A stretch of DNA of 64,000 bases, taken from Saccharopolyspora shandongensis (GTDB lineage Bacteria > Actinomycetota > Actinomycetes > Mycobacteriales > Pseudonocardiaceae). The translations under genes and the position numbers were made by a program. The DNA lies in NCBI RefSeq assembly GCF_900106995.1, contig NZ_FNOK01000058.1, forward strand, positions 1-64,000, read 5' to 3'. This document shows positions 16,787-26,850 of this stretch, piece by piece (the stretch's first letter is position 1; each line of letters begins with the position of its first letter). The notes beneath the pieces are model-generated. The model had not been told where the DNA came from, did no database searches, and was given only the letters and a program-made list of their open reading frames with translations.

Positions 16787-17434
16787 TCAGGCGGCGATGC
16801 GTTGTGGCGTCGGCGTCGTGGGCTCGGGAGTGCGGCGGGGCAGGGCGCGGTCCACCGCCACCATCGCCAGGCCGAGGAGCCAGAAGGCTCCGCCGTAGAT
16901 CACCACGTTGAGCGCCATCCCTCCGTAGCCGAGCGCGTTGACGTCCAGGAACGGGTACGGGTACCGGTCCAGCAGCGCGCCCCGGATCAGGGCGAACGCC
17001 AGGTAGCCGAACGGGTAGGCGAGCCAGTGCAGCGCGCTGGCCCAGCGGAACCGGCGGTGCTCGTCGAACAGCAGCCAGTCGACCGCCGCCGCGATCGGGG
17101 TGACCAGGTGCACCAGCTGGTTGCCCAGTTCCCAGGTGTCGGACAGCGCCGCGGTCATCTGGAACGGCTGCCCGGCCAGCACCAGGTTGTAGACCAGCCC
17201 GGTGATCGCGATGTAGAGCGTCGTGCCGCCCTTGAGCCACGTCGGCGGGTGTCCCGCGCCGCACGCCGTCGCCACTGCGGCCCAGGCGAACACGACGGCG
17301 ACGACGACGTTGCTCTGGATCGTGAAGTACACCAGGGAGCCGGTGAAGCTGCCGTCCTTCGTGCTCAGGTAGATCCCGACGGCGGCCGCGAGCGCCACGG
17401 CGATCCGGAAGAGCGTTGCGGCCGGCCTGCGCAT
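16787..17434 (-). CDS. Pr6Pr/FAR-17a-type membrane protein
   Basis: This 215-residue protein has about six hydrophobic segments. It carries the family's features: YFTIQSNVVVAVVFAW near residue 36, a conserved HLVTPIAAAVDWLLF near 109, the HWLAYPFGYLAFALIRGALL segment and PYPFLDVNALGYGG. These match the Pr6Pr family, related to eukaryotic FAR-17a/AIG1 proteins, which hydrolyse fatty-acid esters. No activity is established for bacterial members. The ATG at 17432-17434 is chosen because upstream sequence is non-coding and overlaps the terminator of the proline gene. It may be transcribed alone. Confidence 0.75.
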   Translation of the reverse strand: MRRPAATLFRIAVALAAAVGIYLSTKDGSFTGSLVYFTIQSNVVVAVVFAWAAVATACGAGHPPTWLKGGTTLYIAITGLVYNLVLAGQPFQMTAALSDTWELGNQLVHLVTPIAAAVDWLLFDEHRRFRWASALHWLAYPFGYLAFALIRGALLDRYPYPFLDVNALGYGGMALNVVIYGGAFWLLGLAMVAVDRALPRRTPEPTTPTPQRIAA

Positions 17435-17525
17435 GTCGTCCCCACCCAGAAACGCGAAGAATCTTTCAAGATTCAGATTAACCACGTGATCCGGGTGCGC
17501 GGACGTGATCTGCGGCGCATGGGAA

Positions 17526-17559
17526 ACGGCCCGGCCCGCAGAAAAGCGGGCCGGGCCGT
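17526..17559 (-). terminator. Terminator of the proline dehydrogenase gene
   Basis: A perfect 14-bp GC stem (ACGGCCCGGCCCGC) with a 6-nt loop, followed by TTT on the minus strand, begins 15 bp after the proline dehydrogenase stop. Confidence 0.8.
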
Positions 17560-17574
17560 TCGGGGGGCGCCGGA

Positions 17575-18504
17575 TCAGTTCTGGGAGATCAGCGAACGCA
17601 GGAAGAAGACCAGGTTTGCCGGGCGCTCGGCCAGGCGGCGCATGAAGTAGCCGTACCACTCGTCGCCGTAGGCCACGTACACCCGCAGCTTGTTGCCCTC
17701 CGCGGCGATCCGCTTCTGCTCCTCGGCCCGGATGCCGTACAGCATCTGGAACTCGTAGCTGTCCGCGCTGCGCCCGGACCGCGCGGCCAGGTCGGCGGCG
17801 ATCGCGACCATCCGCGGGTCGTGGCTGGCCACCATCGGGTAGCCCTCGCCCGCCATCAGGATCTTCAGGCAGCGGACGTACGAGCGGTCCACCTCGGACT
17901 TGTCCTGGTACGCCACCGAGGCGGGCTCGGAGTAGGCGCCCTTGCACAGCCGGACCCGGGAGCCCTCGCCGGCCAGGTCGCGGCAGTCCTGCTCGGTGCG
18001 GTGCAGGTACGCCTGCAGCACCGCGCCGACCCACGGGAAGTCCACCCGCAGGTCGCGGAGGATGCCCAGCGTCGAGTCGGTGGTGGTGTGGTCCTCCATG
18101 TCGAGGGTCACCGTGGTGCCGGCGGAGGCCGCGGCCTCGCAGATCAGCCGCGCGTTGTCCAGGGCGATCTTCTCGCCGTCGCTGGGCAGGAACTGCCCGA
18201 CCGCGGAGAGCTTCACCGAGACCTCGGCGCGGTCGGCCAGGTCCTCGGCCGCGAGCACCTTCAGCATCTGCTGGTAGGCGCGGACGGTGTCGGTGGCCTG
18301 CTGCGCATCGAGGGTGTCTTCGCCGAGGTGGTCGAGCGTGACGTACATGCCCTGGTCGCGCAGGGCCCGGGTCGCCCGGACCGCGTCCTCCGGCGTGGTG
18401 CCGGCCACGAACCGCTCGACGACCGGCTTGGTCAGCGGGTTGGCCTCCACGAGTCGGCGCACGCCCTGGGAACGGGCGGCGGCCAGCAGGGTGCTGCGCA
18501 GCAT
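17575..18504 (-). CDS. pruB: Proline dehydrogenase (monofunctional)
   Basis: This 309-residue FAD enzyme oxidises L-proline to delta-1-pyrroline-5-carboxylate and passes electrons to the quinone pool. It has the expected length for the monofunctional actinobacterial type. Family signatures are AEVSVKLSAVGQ near 93, TLDMEDHT near 133, LQAYLHRTEQD near 163, VRLCKGAYSEP near 185, and EFQMLYGIR near 252, all parts of the TIM barrel and FAD site. The second-step enzyme is encoded immediately upstream in the same direction, and the whole module is divergent from a PucR-type regulator. The unit ends in a strong hairpin. Confidence 0.93.
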   Translation of the reverse strand: MLRSTLLAAARSQGVRRLVEANPLTKPVVERFVAGTTPEDAVRATRALRDQGMYVTLDHLGEDTLDAQQATDTVRAYQQMLKVLAAEDLADRAEVSVKLSAVGQFLPSDGEKIALDNARLICEAAASAGTTVTLDMEDHTTTDSTLGILRDLRVDFPWVGAVLQAYLHRTEQDCRDLAGEGSRVRLCKGAYSEPASVAYQDKSEVDRSYVRCLKILMAGEGYPMVASHDPRMVAIAADLAARSGRSADSYEFQMLYGIRAEEQKRIAAEGNKLRVYVAYGDEWYGYFMRRLAERPANLVFFLRSLISQN

Positions 18505-18638
18505 CGTGGTCTCCTTCTTTGAAGCTGTGCGCGGGGTTTCGGGGATCTCCTGCCTTCCGCGTTGCCTGCAGTCGAAAGTGCGTGCCGCGGTTCGCCGAAC
18601 GGGGCGAAGGGTTCGGAGTGGGAACTGCTCGGGGCGGG

Positions 18639-18670
18639 TTCGGGGCGCCCTCGGCCGAGGGCGCCCCGAA
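18639..18670. terminator. 32-bp perfect palindrome between pruA and pruB
   Basis: A perfect 32-bp palindrome (first half TTCGGGGCGCCCTCGG) starts 3 bp after the pruA stop. It can form a very stable hairpin in the mRNA, but no T-run follows on either strand. It may partly terminate transcription or stabilise the upstream message, giving less pruB than pruA. Confidence 0.5.
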
Positions 18671-18673
18671 CGC

Positions 18674-20302
<1,629 letters not shown>

Positions 20303-20388
20303 GGCCAATTTCGCCTCCTTGCGAGAGTCGCTGTCTGGGACAAGGGTCCTGTTACTTGGGAGATTAAGGTTTCGTTAGCGCCCCGGGC

Positions 20389-20417
20389 TTGTCCATTCGG
20401 CTATCGTTGGCAATATC
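20389..20417 (+). promoter_or_regulatory. Possible promoter of the PucR-type regulator
   Basis: TTGTCC (20389-20394) and AATATC (20412-20417) are 17 bp apart, about 34 bp before the TTG start. TTGTCC recurs at about 20421 in TTGTCCGGTTGAACAA, an imperfect inverted repeat that could be the regulator's own site. Both are inferred by eye. Confidence 0.35.
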
Positions 20418-20450
20418 GGATTGTCCGGTTGAACAAGTGGGGTTCCTGCG

Positions 20451-22118
20451 TTGCACGAGGTCGAAAACTCCCCGGCGGTGGACGCGGTGGGCGTCGCCGT
20501 GGTGGGGGTGCCATTGCGCCAGCTCCTGATCGCGGTGGGCGAGCCGCTGGTCGACGTGCTCGCGGCGCCGAGCGGCTTCGAGGTGGAGGTGCGCGACGTC
20601 GTCATTGTCGACCCGGAGGAGGAGTCCGGCAGCGGGCGAAACGGCGACTTCGTGCTGGTCATCGGCGCGCGGGGCCGGGCCGCCGCCCGGCTGGTGCGCG
20701 CGGCGGCGCGCGACGGCGCGGCGGCCGTGGCGGTGAAGGTCGACTCGGAATCCGACGCGCGAGCCTTGCGGGACACCGCGATCGACTGCCGGATCGCGCT
20801 GCTCGGCGTGCGGCCCGAGGTCCGCTGGGAGCGGCTGGAGTCCTTCGCGCGCTCGGCCGTCGACAACGCCCGCCTGACCACCGACGCGGACCTGGGCGAG
20901 GCGCTGGGCGACCTGTTCTCGCTGGCCCAGACGGTGGCGGCGATGACCGACGGCATCGTCGCGATCGAGGACACCGCGAGCCGGGTGCTCGCCTACTCGC
21001 GCTCGGACGACGAGGTCGACGAGCTGCGCAGGCTGTCGATCCTGGGCAGGCAGGGGCCGGAGTCGTACCTGGCGATGCTCCGGGAGTGGGGCGTCTACCA
21101 GCGGCTGCGCGCCGGCGAGGACGTCGTGCGGATCGACGAGCGGCCCGACCTGGGCATCCGCCGCCGGATGGCGGTCGGCATCCACGCGGGCACCCAGCCG
21201 CTGGGCACGATCTGGGTGCAGGAGGGCAAGCGGCCGCTGTCGGAGCACTCCGAGCGGGCGCTGCTGGGCGCGGCGCGGGTGGCGGCGCTGCAGCTGATCA
21301 GGCAGCGCACCGAGGCCACCGCCGGGCCGCGGTTCCGGGAGAATCTGCTGACCGGGCTGCTCGACGGCCTCATCGACGCCCAGTCGGTGGCCGACAACAT
21401 CGGCGCGGACCCGGCGAAGCCCGCGGTGGTCGTGGTGTTCACGCTGCGCCCGTCGGACACCAGCGCGGACCGCTCCGAGCTGGAGCTGCAGCGCGCCGAG
21501 ATGACCAGCCTGATCTCGGTGCACGCCTCGGCGTACCGGCGCAGCGCGCTGGTCACCACCATCGGCTCGCGGGTGTACGTGCTGCTGCCGGACCTGCCGG
21601 AACGCTCGGCGGTGGCGTCGGCGCTGAGCCTGACGCGGGAGATCGTGGCGGCGGCCAAGCAGCACCTGCGGGCGCGGGTGCAGGTGGGCGTGGGCTCGGC
21701 GGCGCGGACGCTGGACGAGGTGGCGGAGTCGCGCACCGAGGCGGACCGCATCCTCGACGCGATGACCCACGACCTGCGCGCGGAGATCGCGACGATCTCG
21801 GACGTCCGGGCGCAGGTGGTGATCAGCGAGATCTTGACGGTGCTGCAGGGCAACGAGCGCTTCCGCGACTCCCGCCTGGCGGCGCTGCACGAGCACGACG
21901 CGGAGCACGGCACCGATCTGGCCCGCTCGCTGCTGGCGTACCTGGAGGCGTTCGGCGACGTCCGGGGGGCCAGCGACGGCCTGCACGTGCACCCGAACAC
22001 CCTGCGCTACCGGGTCCGCCGGGCGGGCGAGATCACGGGCATCGACCTGACCAACCCGACGGAACGCCTGAGCGCCCACCTGCAGCTGCTGCTGTCCCGC
22101 CGGCCCGCCCGCCGCTGA
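20451..22118 (+). CDS. PucR-family regulator of proline catabolism
   Basis: This 555-residue activator has the PucR layout: an N-terminal sensing region (about 1-270), a central GGDEF-related segment typical of CdaR/PucR proteins, and a C-terminal helix-turn-helix near 515-545 (DGLHVHPNTLRYRVRRAGEI). Regulators of this type activate proline dehydrogenase genes in other bacteria, and the divergent position beside pruA-pruB supports the same job here. It probably responds to proline or P5C, by inference. The TTG at 20451 follows a GTGGGG about 8 bp away. The N-terminus LRQLLIAVGEPLVDVLAA is well preserved from this start. Confidence 0.9.
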   Translation: MHEVENSPAVDAVGVAVVGVPLRQLLIAVGEPLVDVLAAPSGFEVEVRDVVIVDPEEESGSGRNGDFVLVIGARGRAAARLVRAAARDGAAAVAVKVDSESDARALRDTAIDCRIALLGVRPEVRWERLESFARSAVDNARLTTDADLGEALGDLFSLAQTVAAMTDGIVAIEDTASRVLAYSRSDDEVDELRRLSILGRQGPESYLAMLREWGVYQRLRAGEDVVRIDERPDLGIRRRMAVGIHAGTQPLGTIWVQEGKRPLSEHSERALLGAARVAALQLIRQRTEATAGPRFRENLLTGLLDGLIDAQSVADNIGADPAKPAVVVVFTLRPSDTSADRSELELQRAEMTSLISVHASAYRRSALVTTIGSRVYVLLPDLPERSAVASALSLTREIVAAAKQHLRARVQVGVGSAARTLDEVAESRTEADRILDAMTHDLRAEIATISDVRAQVVISEILTVLQGNERFRDSRLAALHEHDAEHGTDLARSLLAYLEAFGDVRGASDGLHVHPNTLRYRVRRAGEITGIDLTNPTERLSAHLQLLLSRRPARR

Positions 22119-22173
22119 GCGCTATTTGACGGCGTCCTCACGAACGTCAGAGCCAGCCGCGACCCGCCCGCGT

Positions 22174-23106
22174 TCAGAGCTTGCGGAGGCGGACCCGGTT
22201 GATCGAGTGGTCGATGTCCTTGCGCAGCACCAAGGTTGCGCGGGGGCGGGTCGGGAGGATGTTCTCCACGAGGTTCGGCTCGTTGATCGTGCGCCACAGG
22301 TGCTCGGCCTCGGTGCGGGCCTCCTCGTCGGAGAGCTCCGAGAAGTGGTGGAAGTGCGAGTCCGGGTTCGCGAACGCCGTGCTGCGCAGTGCCAGGAAGC
22401 GGTCGGTGTACCAGCGGGCGATGTGGTCGGTGTGCGCGTCGACGTAGATCGAGAAGTCGAACAGGTCCGACACCGCCAGGCTCGGGCCCGGCTGCAGCAC
22501 GTTCAGGCCCTCGATGATCAGGATGTCCGGCTTGCGGACCACGTTCCGCTCGCCGGGCAGGATGTCGTAGGCGACGTGCGAGTAGACCGGCGCGGTGACC
22601 TCCGGCGCGCCGGACTTCACCTCGGTGACGAAGCGCAGCAGCGCCCGCCGGTCGTAGCTCTCCGGGAAGCCCTTGCGGTGCATCAGGCCGCGGCGCACCA
22701 GCTCGGCCTTCGGGTGCAGGAAGCCGTCGGTGGTGACCAGGTCGACCCGCGGGTGGTCGGGCCAGCGCGCCAGCAGCGTGCGCAGGATCCGCGCGGTGGT
22801 CGACTTGCCGACCGCGACGCTGCCCGCGATGCCGATCACGAAGGGCACCTTCGTGCCGTTCGTCTCCTCGCCCAGGAAGGTCGTGGTGGTCTCGTGCAGC
22901 CGCTGGCGGGCCGCCACCTGGAGGCTGATCAGCCGCGACAGCGGCAGGTAGACGTCGGCGACCTCGGCGAGGTCGACCGGCTCGCCGAGCCCGCGCAAGG
23001 CGACGAGCTCGTCCTCGGACAGCGGTAGGGGCAGGGAATCGCGCAGCTCCCGCCACTGCGCGCGGTGCAGCTCGACATACGGGCTCAGTTCGCGAACGCG
23101 CGTCAC
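22174..23106 (-). CDS. coaA: Type I pantothenate kinase
   Basis: This 310-residue kinase phosphorylates pantothenate with ATP, the first and rate-setting step of coenzyme A synthesis. The P-loop is GIAGSVAVGKSTTAR near 95, followed by VDLVTTDGFLHP and the family motifs RKGFPESYDRRALLRF and PDILIIEGLNVLQ. CoA feedback is usual for this type. The GTG at 23104-23106 is chosen because GAGGGG precedes it at the right distance; upstream in-frame sequence looks non-coding. It is convergent with the PucR-type gene, 55 bp apart, and is transcribed alone. Confidence 0.95.
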   Translation of the reverse strand: MTRVRELSPYVELHRAQWRELRDSLPLPLSEDELVALRGLGEPVDLAEVADVYLPLSRLISLQVAARQRLHETTTTFLGEETNGTKVPFVIGIAGSVAVGKSTTARILRTLLARWPDHPRVDLVTTDGFLHPKAELVRRGLMHRKGFPESYDRRALLRFVTEVKSGAPEVTAPVYSHVAYDILPGERNVVRKPDILIIEGLNVLQPGPSLAVSDLFDFSIYVDAHTDHIARWYTDRFLALRSTAFANPDSHFHHFSELSDEEARTEAEHLWRTINEPNLVENILPTRPRATLVLRKDIDHSINRVRLRKL

Positions 23107-23341
23107 AAGCACCCCTCGGCATTGAGGCCCGGCAGGAACTCCAACGCCCCCGGGAACTTCCGGCGACGCCCGGGAAAACCCTAGGGCGCCGAAGCCCCGC
23201 CGCGCTGTGATCCAGTGCACGCTGAGATGCAGAGAACACCCTTGATCGATCGCGACTCATTCCGCTTCGCGGACATCAACTTCCATTCCCGCCTTTTCAG
23301 GAAATCGGACCTTCGATTTCCGTTGAAACTGTGGCAGAACG

Positions 23342-23388
23342 CCGGAACGCCGGACGACGCAGGGGGAAGGCGTCATCCGGCGTTCCGG
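23342..23388 (-). terminator. Terminator of the amino acid permease gene
   Basis: A 19-bp stem with one mismatch (arms from CCGGAACGCCGG) around a 9-nt loop lies 28 bp after the permease stop. A weaker 8-bp hairpin (GGAAATCG/CGATTTCC) is at 23300-23321. The rest of 23107-23416 holds no gene. Confidence 0.65.
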
Positions 23389-23416
23389 GTTCCGGTCGTG
23401 GACCGGGGTCAGCAGG

Positions 23417-24868
23417 TCACTTCGGCGGCTCGGTCGTGGTGACCTCGTTCAGCTTCGACTTGCGGTAGCCGTAGGCGAAGTAGATCGCCAGGCCGATGGC
23501 GAACCAGACGGCGAAGCGCAGCCAGGTCACCGGGTCGAGGAACGTGACCAGCCAGATCGAGAACACGATGCCGATGATCGGCACGATCGGCATACCCGGG
23601 CACTTGAAGCCGCGCTGCAGGTCCGGACGCTTGTAGCGGAGCACGATCACGGCGGCGCACACGATCACGAACGCCAGCAGGATGCCGATGTTGGTCAGCT
23701 CCGCGGCCTCGCCGATCGGCAGCAGGCCGGCGATCGCGGCCGAGGCGATGCCGATGAGCCAGGTGAAGCGGCTCGGCACCTGCTTCACCGGGTGGGTCTT
23801 GGAGAACCACTTCGGCAGCAGGCCGTCCCGGCTCATCGCGTAGCCCACGCGGGTCACGCCGAGCATGAAGGTGAACAGCACGGTGAGGATGCCCAGGATG
23901 GCGCCGACCGCGATGATCGCGCCGAGCACCGGCAGGCCGACGTCGGCGAAGGCGGTGGCGAACGCGCTCTCGCTGCTGATCTGCTGGTACGGGACCATGC
24001 CGGTGAGCACCAGGCAGGCCAGCACGTAGAGCACCATCGAGATGGCCAGCGAGTACATGATCGCCTTCGGCATGTGCCGCTGCGCGTCCTTGGACTCCTC
24101 GGCCGCCGTGCTCATCGCGTCATAGCCGAACACCGCGAAGAACACTGTTGCCGCACCGGCGAACGCGCCGCTGATGCCGAACGGGAAGAACGGGTTGTAG
24201 TTGCCGGCGTTGATGTGGAAGGCGCCGACGACGATCACGACCAGCACCACGGCGACCTTCAGGTACACCAGCATCGTCTCGAAGCGCGCCGCGCTCTTCA
24301 TGCCCTGGTTGAGGATGAAGGCGATCAGCAGGCACAGCAGCGCCGCGAACAGGTTGATCTTGTAGCTGCCCGCCGGTGCCTCACCGGCCTCGGTGCCCGG
24401 CGCGCCCATCATCCACAGCGGTAGATCGATGTGCAGGAATCCGAGCAGCTCGTTGAAGTACCCGGAGATGCCGATGGCGACCACCGCGACGATCGCGGTG
24501 TACTCCAGCAGCAGGTCCCAGCCGATCAGCCACCCGACGACCTCGCCGAGCACCGCGTAGCCGTAGGTGTAGGCCGAACCGGCCTTGGGGATCATGCCCG
24601 CGAACTCGGCGTAGGAGAACGCCGCGGCCGCGCTGGCGATGCCCGCGATCAGGAACGAGATCAGCACCGCCGGTCCGGCCTTCTCGTTGGCCACGGCACC
24701 GGCCAGGGAGAAGATGCCGGCGCCGATGATGCCGCCGACACCGATCGCGGTGAGCTGCCACAGGCCCAGCGTTCGCTTGAGCCCGGTGTCGCCGCCGTCC
24801 TCGACGATCGAGTCGATCGGCTTGCGGCGGAATATCCCCCGCCCGGGTTGGAGACTTGGTGTGGTCAC
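23417..24868 (-). CDS. APC-family amino acid permease
   Basis: This 483-residue membrane transporter has about twelve hydrophobic segments and the APC signature GVGGIIGAGIFSLAG in its first span, followed by AEFAGMIPKAGSAYTYGYA and the conserved VFFAVFGYDAMSTAAEESKD. The layout matches the cationic amino acid transporter (CAT/YfnA) branch, so arginine, lysine, ornithine or polyamines are possible substrates; the sequence does not settle this. The GTG at 24866-24868 has GGGAG six bases upstream, and the longer in-frame extension is not coding-like. It is transcribed alone. The 336 bp between it and the divergent stress gene hold promoters that I cannot pinpoint. Confidence 0.9.
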   Translation of the reverse strand: MTTPSLQPGRGIFRRKPIDSIVEDGGDTGLKRTLGLWQLTAIGVGGIIGAGIFSLAGAVANEKAGPAVLISFLIAGIASAAAAFSYAEFAGMIPKAGSAYTYGYAVLGEVVGWLIGWDLLLEYTAIVAVVAIGISGYFNELLGFLHIDLPLWMMGAPGTEAGEAPAGSYKINLFAALLCLLIAFILNQGMKSAARFETMLVYLKVAVVLVVIVVGAFHINAGNYNPFFPFGISGAFAGAATVFFAVFGYDAMSTAAEESKDAQRHMPKAIMYSLAISMVLYVLACLVLTGMVPYQQISSESAFATAFADVGLPVLGAIIAVGAILGILTVLFTFMLGVTRVGYAMSRDGLLPKWFSKTHPVKQVPSRFTWLIGIASAAIAGLLPIGEAAELTNIGILLAFVIVCAAVIVLRYKRPDLQRGFKCPGMPIVPIIGIVFSIWLVTFLDPVTWLRFAVWFAIGLAIYFAYGYRKSKLNEVTTTEPPK

Positions 24869-25204
24869 GGATTCTCCCGATGCATTTGTTCTCGCGAAAC
24901 GGTACGTACATGGCGTGATCCGGCTCGGTGGACGTCCCGCGCAACGTCGTCCGTGTCCTGCATCACCAAAGGGTTTGCACGTTGCGGCGAAACCTACGCG
25001 TCGATGATGCGCAATCTGATTGTGGGGTCGGATGAGAGTTTCCGGGCCGGCTTGGCCGACCGGACAAATCGGCCGGTGAGGGGCCGAAGCCTGCCTCACA
25101 ACCGGGCTCGATCGGTAGCGACCCGTGACCTGCGGGCATCGCGATCGTTAGTGTTCACGCCGGATCCACCCGAGGCCAGCCCCGCGGCGGAAGTGAGAGT
25201 TGTG

Positions 25205-25657
25205 ATGTCCAGTTACCGAACCGTCGTCGTCGGTACCGACGGCTCGGCGCCCTCGTTGCGCGCGGTGGCCCGCGCCGCCGGGGTCGCCGGCGAATCGACG
25301 GCCCGGCTGGTGATCGTCTGCGCCTACTACCCGAGCAGCGCGCGGGAGGTGGAGGAGGCGAAGGACGCGCTCGGCGACGAGGCGTTCCAGGTGATCGGTT
25401 CGGCGCCGGCCGAGGACACCTTGCGCGAGGCCGCGGACGTCGCCCGCTCGGCGGGTGCCGCGGCGGTCGAGACGTTCGCCTCGGTCGGGGCGCCGGTGTC
25501 GGTGCTGCTGGCCGCCGCCGAGAAGGAGGCCGCCGACCTGCTGGTGGTGGGCAGCCGCGGGCTGAACACGTTGAAGGGGCGCATCCTCGGCTCGGTGCCG
25601 TCCGAGGTGTGCCGCCGGGCCGATTGCGATGTGCTCGTTGTCCGAACCGCGCGGTAA
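25205..25657 (+). CDS. Universal stress protein (UspA family)
   Basis: A single-domain, 150-residue Usp. The ATP-binding pattern is complete: Asp in VVVGTDGSAPS at residues 10-13, then GSRGLNTLKGRILGSVP near 117-131, matching G-2x-G-9x-G(S/T), and a final CDVLVVR. Such proteins bind ATP and help cells survive stress or growth arrest. In mycobacteria, Usp proteins can also bind cAMP, which is interesting because the next gene, 7 bp downstream, encodes an adenylate cyclase. The link between the two is inference from gene order. Confidence 0.92.
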   Translation: MSSYRTVVVGTDGSAPSLRAVARAAGVAGESTARLVIVCAYYPSSAREVEEAKDALGDEAFQVIGSAPAEDTLREAADVARSAGAAAVETFASVGAPVSVLLAAAEKEAADLLVVGSRGLNTLKGRILGSVPSEVCRRADCDVLVVRTAR

Positions 25658-25664
25658 GCCGTCG

Positions 25665-26615
25665 ATGCGCGGCCACGAGGTCGAGGAGACCATCCTCGGC
25701 GGGCCGACGCGCTACACCAAGGACGAGGTCGCCGCGGCGGCCGGGGTGCCCGTCGCCCGCGCCGAGCAGCTGTGGCAGGCGATGGGCTTCGCGCACGTCG
25801 AAGACGACGCCGTGGTGTTCACCGACGCCGACATCGCCGCGCTGCGCTCGCTGGTCGAGCTCGTCTCGGCGGAGGTGATCCCGCCGGAGCTGGAGTCGGC
25901 GGTGGCGCGGACGCTGGCCCAGACCATGTCCCGGCTGGCGGAGTGGCAGGTCGGGATCTTCAAGTCGCTGCTGGGCGAGCAGTTCGCGGTGGACGTGGCG
26001 ACCACCGCGCAGGTCGCCGACGTGATCCTGCCGGTGATGGAGCGGATGCAGGACTACGTGTGGCGGCGGCACCTGGCGGCCACCGCGGCGCGGGAGCTCG
26101 CCGAACGCGATCCCGGCGCCGACGAGCGGGTGCAGGTGATCGGCTTCGCCGACATCGTCGGCTACACCCGGCTGATCCGGGACTTCACCGAGCTGGAGCT
26201 GGCCCGGCTGATCGACGGCTTCGAGTCGCTGGCCGGCGGCGTCGTCGCCGAGAACTACGGCCGGGTGGTCAAGACGGTCGGCGACGAGGTGCTGTTCGTG
26301 ACCGACAACGCGGCGGAGGCCGCCGAGATCGCGCTGACGCTGAACGAGGAGATCGCCAAGACCGACCTGCTGCCGCCGCTGCGGATCGGGCTCGCGATGG
26401 GCCCGGTGCTCGCGCGCTTCGGCGACGTCTACGGGTCGACGGTGAACATCGCGAGCAGGCTCACCTCGGTCGCCCGCCCCGCTTCGGTGCTGGTGGACCG
26501 AGAGGTGGCGGCCGCCCTGCGCGGGCGTGCCGAATACCGGCTGATCTCGGTGGGGCCGACGAAGGTGCAGAGCTTCCGCGGCCTGCGGGCCTGGGCGCTG
26601 CGCCGATCGGAGTGA
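25665..26615 (+). CDS. Class III adenylate cyclase
   Basis: This 316-residue soluble protein has an N-terminal regulatory region (1-150), similar in layout to the autoinhibitory domain of mycobacterial Rv1264/Rv2212-type cyclases, and a C-terminal catalytic domain (155-310). Metal-binding Asp163 (FADIVGYTRL) and Asp207 (KTVGDEVLF) are present. Lys203 fits ATP specificity, and VNIASRL supplies the transition-state Asn and Arg. It should make cAMP from ATP as a homodimer. The ATG at 25665 leaves a 7-bp gap after usp; an in-frame ATG at 25629 would overlap usp and is less likely. Both genes probably form one operon. Confidence 0.9.
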   Translation: MRGHEVEETILGGPTRYTKDEVAAAAGVPVARAEQLWQAMGFAHVEDDAVVFTDADIAALRSLVELVSAEVIPPELESAVARTLAQTMSRLAEWQVGIFKSLLGEQFAVDVATTAQVADVILPVMERMQDYVWRRHLAATAARELAERDPGADERVQVIGFADIVGYTRLIRDFTELELARLIDGFESLAGGVVAENYGRVVKTVGDEVLFVTDNAAEAAEIALTLNEEIAKTDLLPPLRIGLAMGPVLARFGDVYGSTVNIASRLTSVARPASVLVDREVAAALRGRAEYRLISVGPTKVQSFRGLRAWALRRSE

Positions 26616-26658
26616 CGGCCACTCGAACGGGCGCATTCGATGTGATCTAAATCCCGTT

Positions 26659-26679
26659 TTGCTTGCATGTGACAAGCAA
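26659..26679. promoter_or_regulatory. Inverted repeat with nearby -10-like box
   Basis: TTGCTTG (26659-26665) and CAAGCAA (26673-26679) are perfect 7-bp arms around CATGTGA. TATAAG follows at 26690-26695. The site is 44 bp after the cyclase gene and 170 bp before tmsA. It may be a regulator site for tmsA or a hairpin ending the cyclase transcript. It does not match the CRP consensus well. Confidence 0.4.
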
Positions 26680-26850
26680 GTATGCCCTGTATAAGGCCGC
26701 TCGGCGTTGATCACCTGGTCTTTTGCGATCCCCGCTGGTCGACGGCCTCGTTCCGGCTGGGTCGATTTGCCTTCTTTGTCCGCGTTGTGGTCGTGTTCGC
26801 GCGACGTAAAGCGGGATGCCTGCGGGCTTGACCGGCAATAGAGTCGGGAC

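Noticed and set aside
26659..26679. CRP-type cAMP site after the cyclase
   Set aside because: The arms TTGCTTG/CAAGCAA do not match TGTGA-N6-TCACA beyond a chance TGTGA in the centre.
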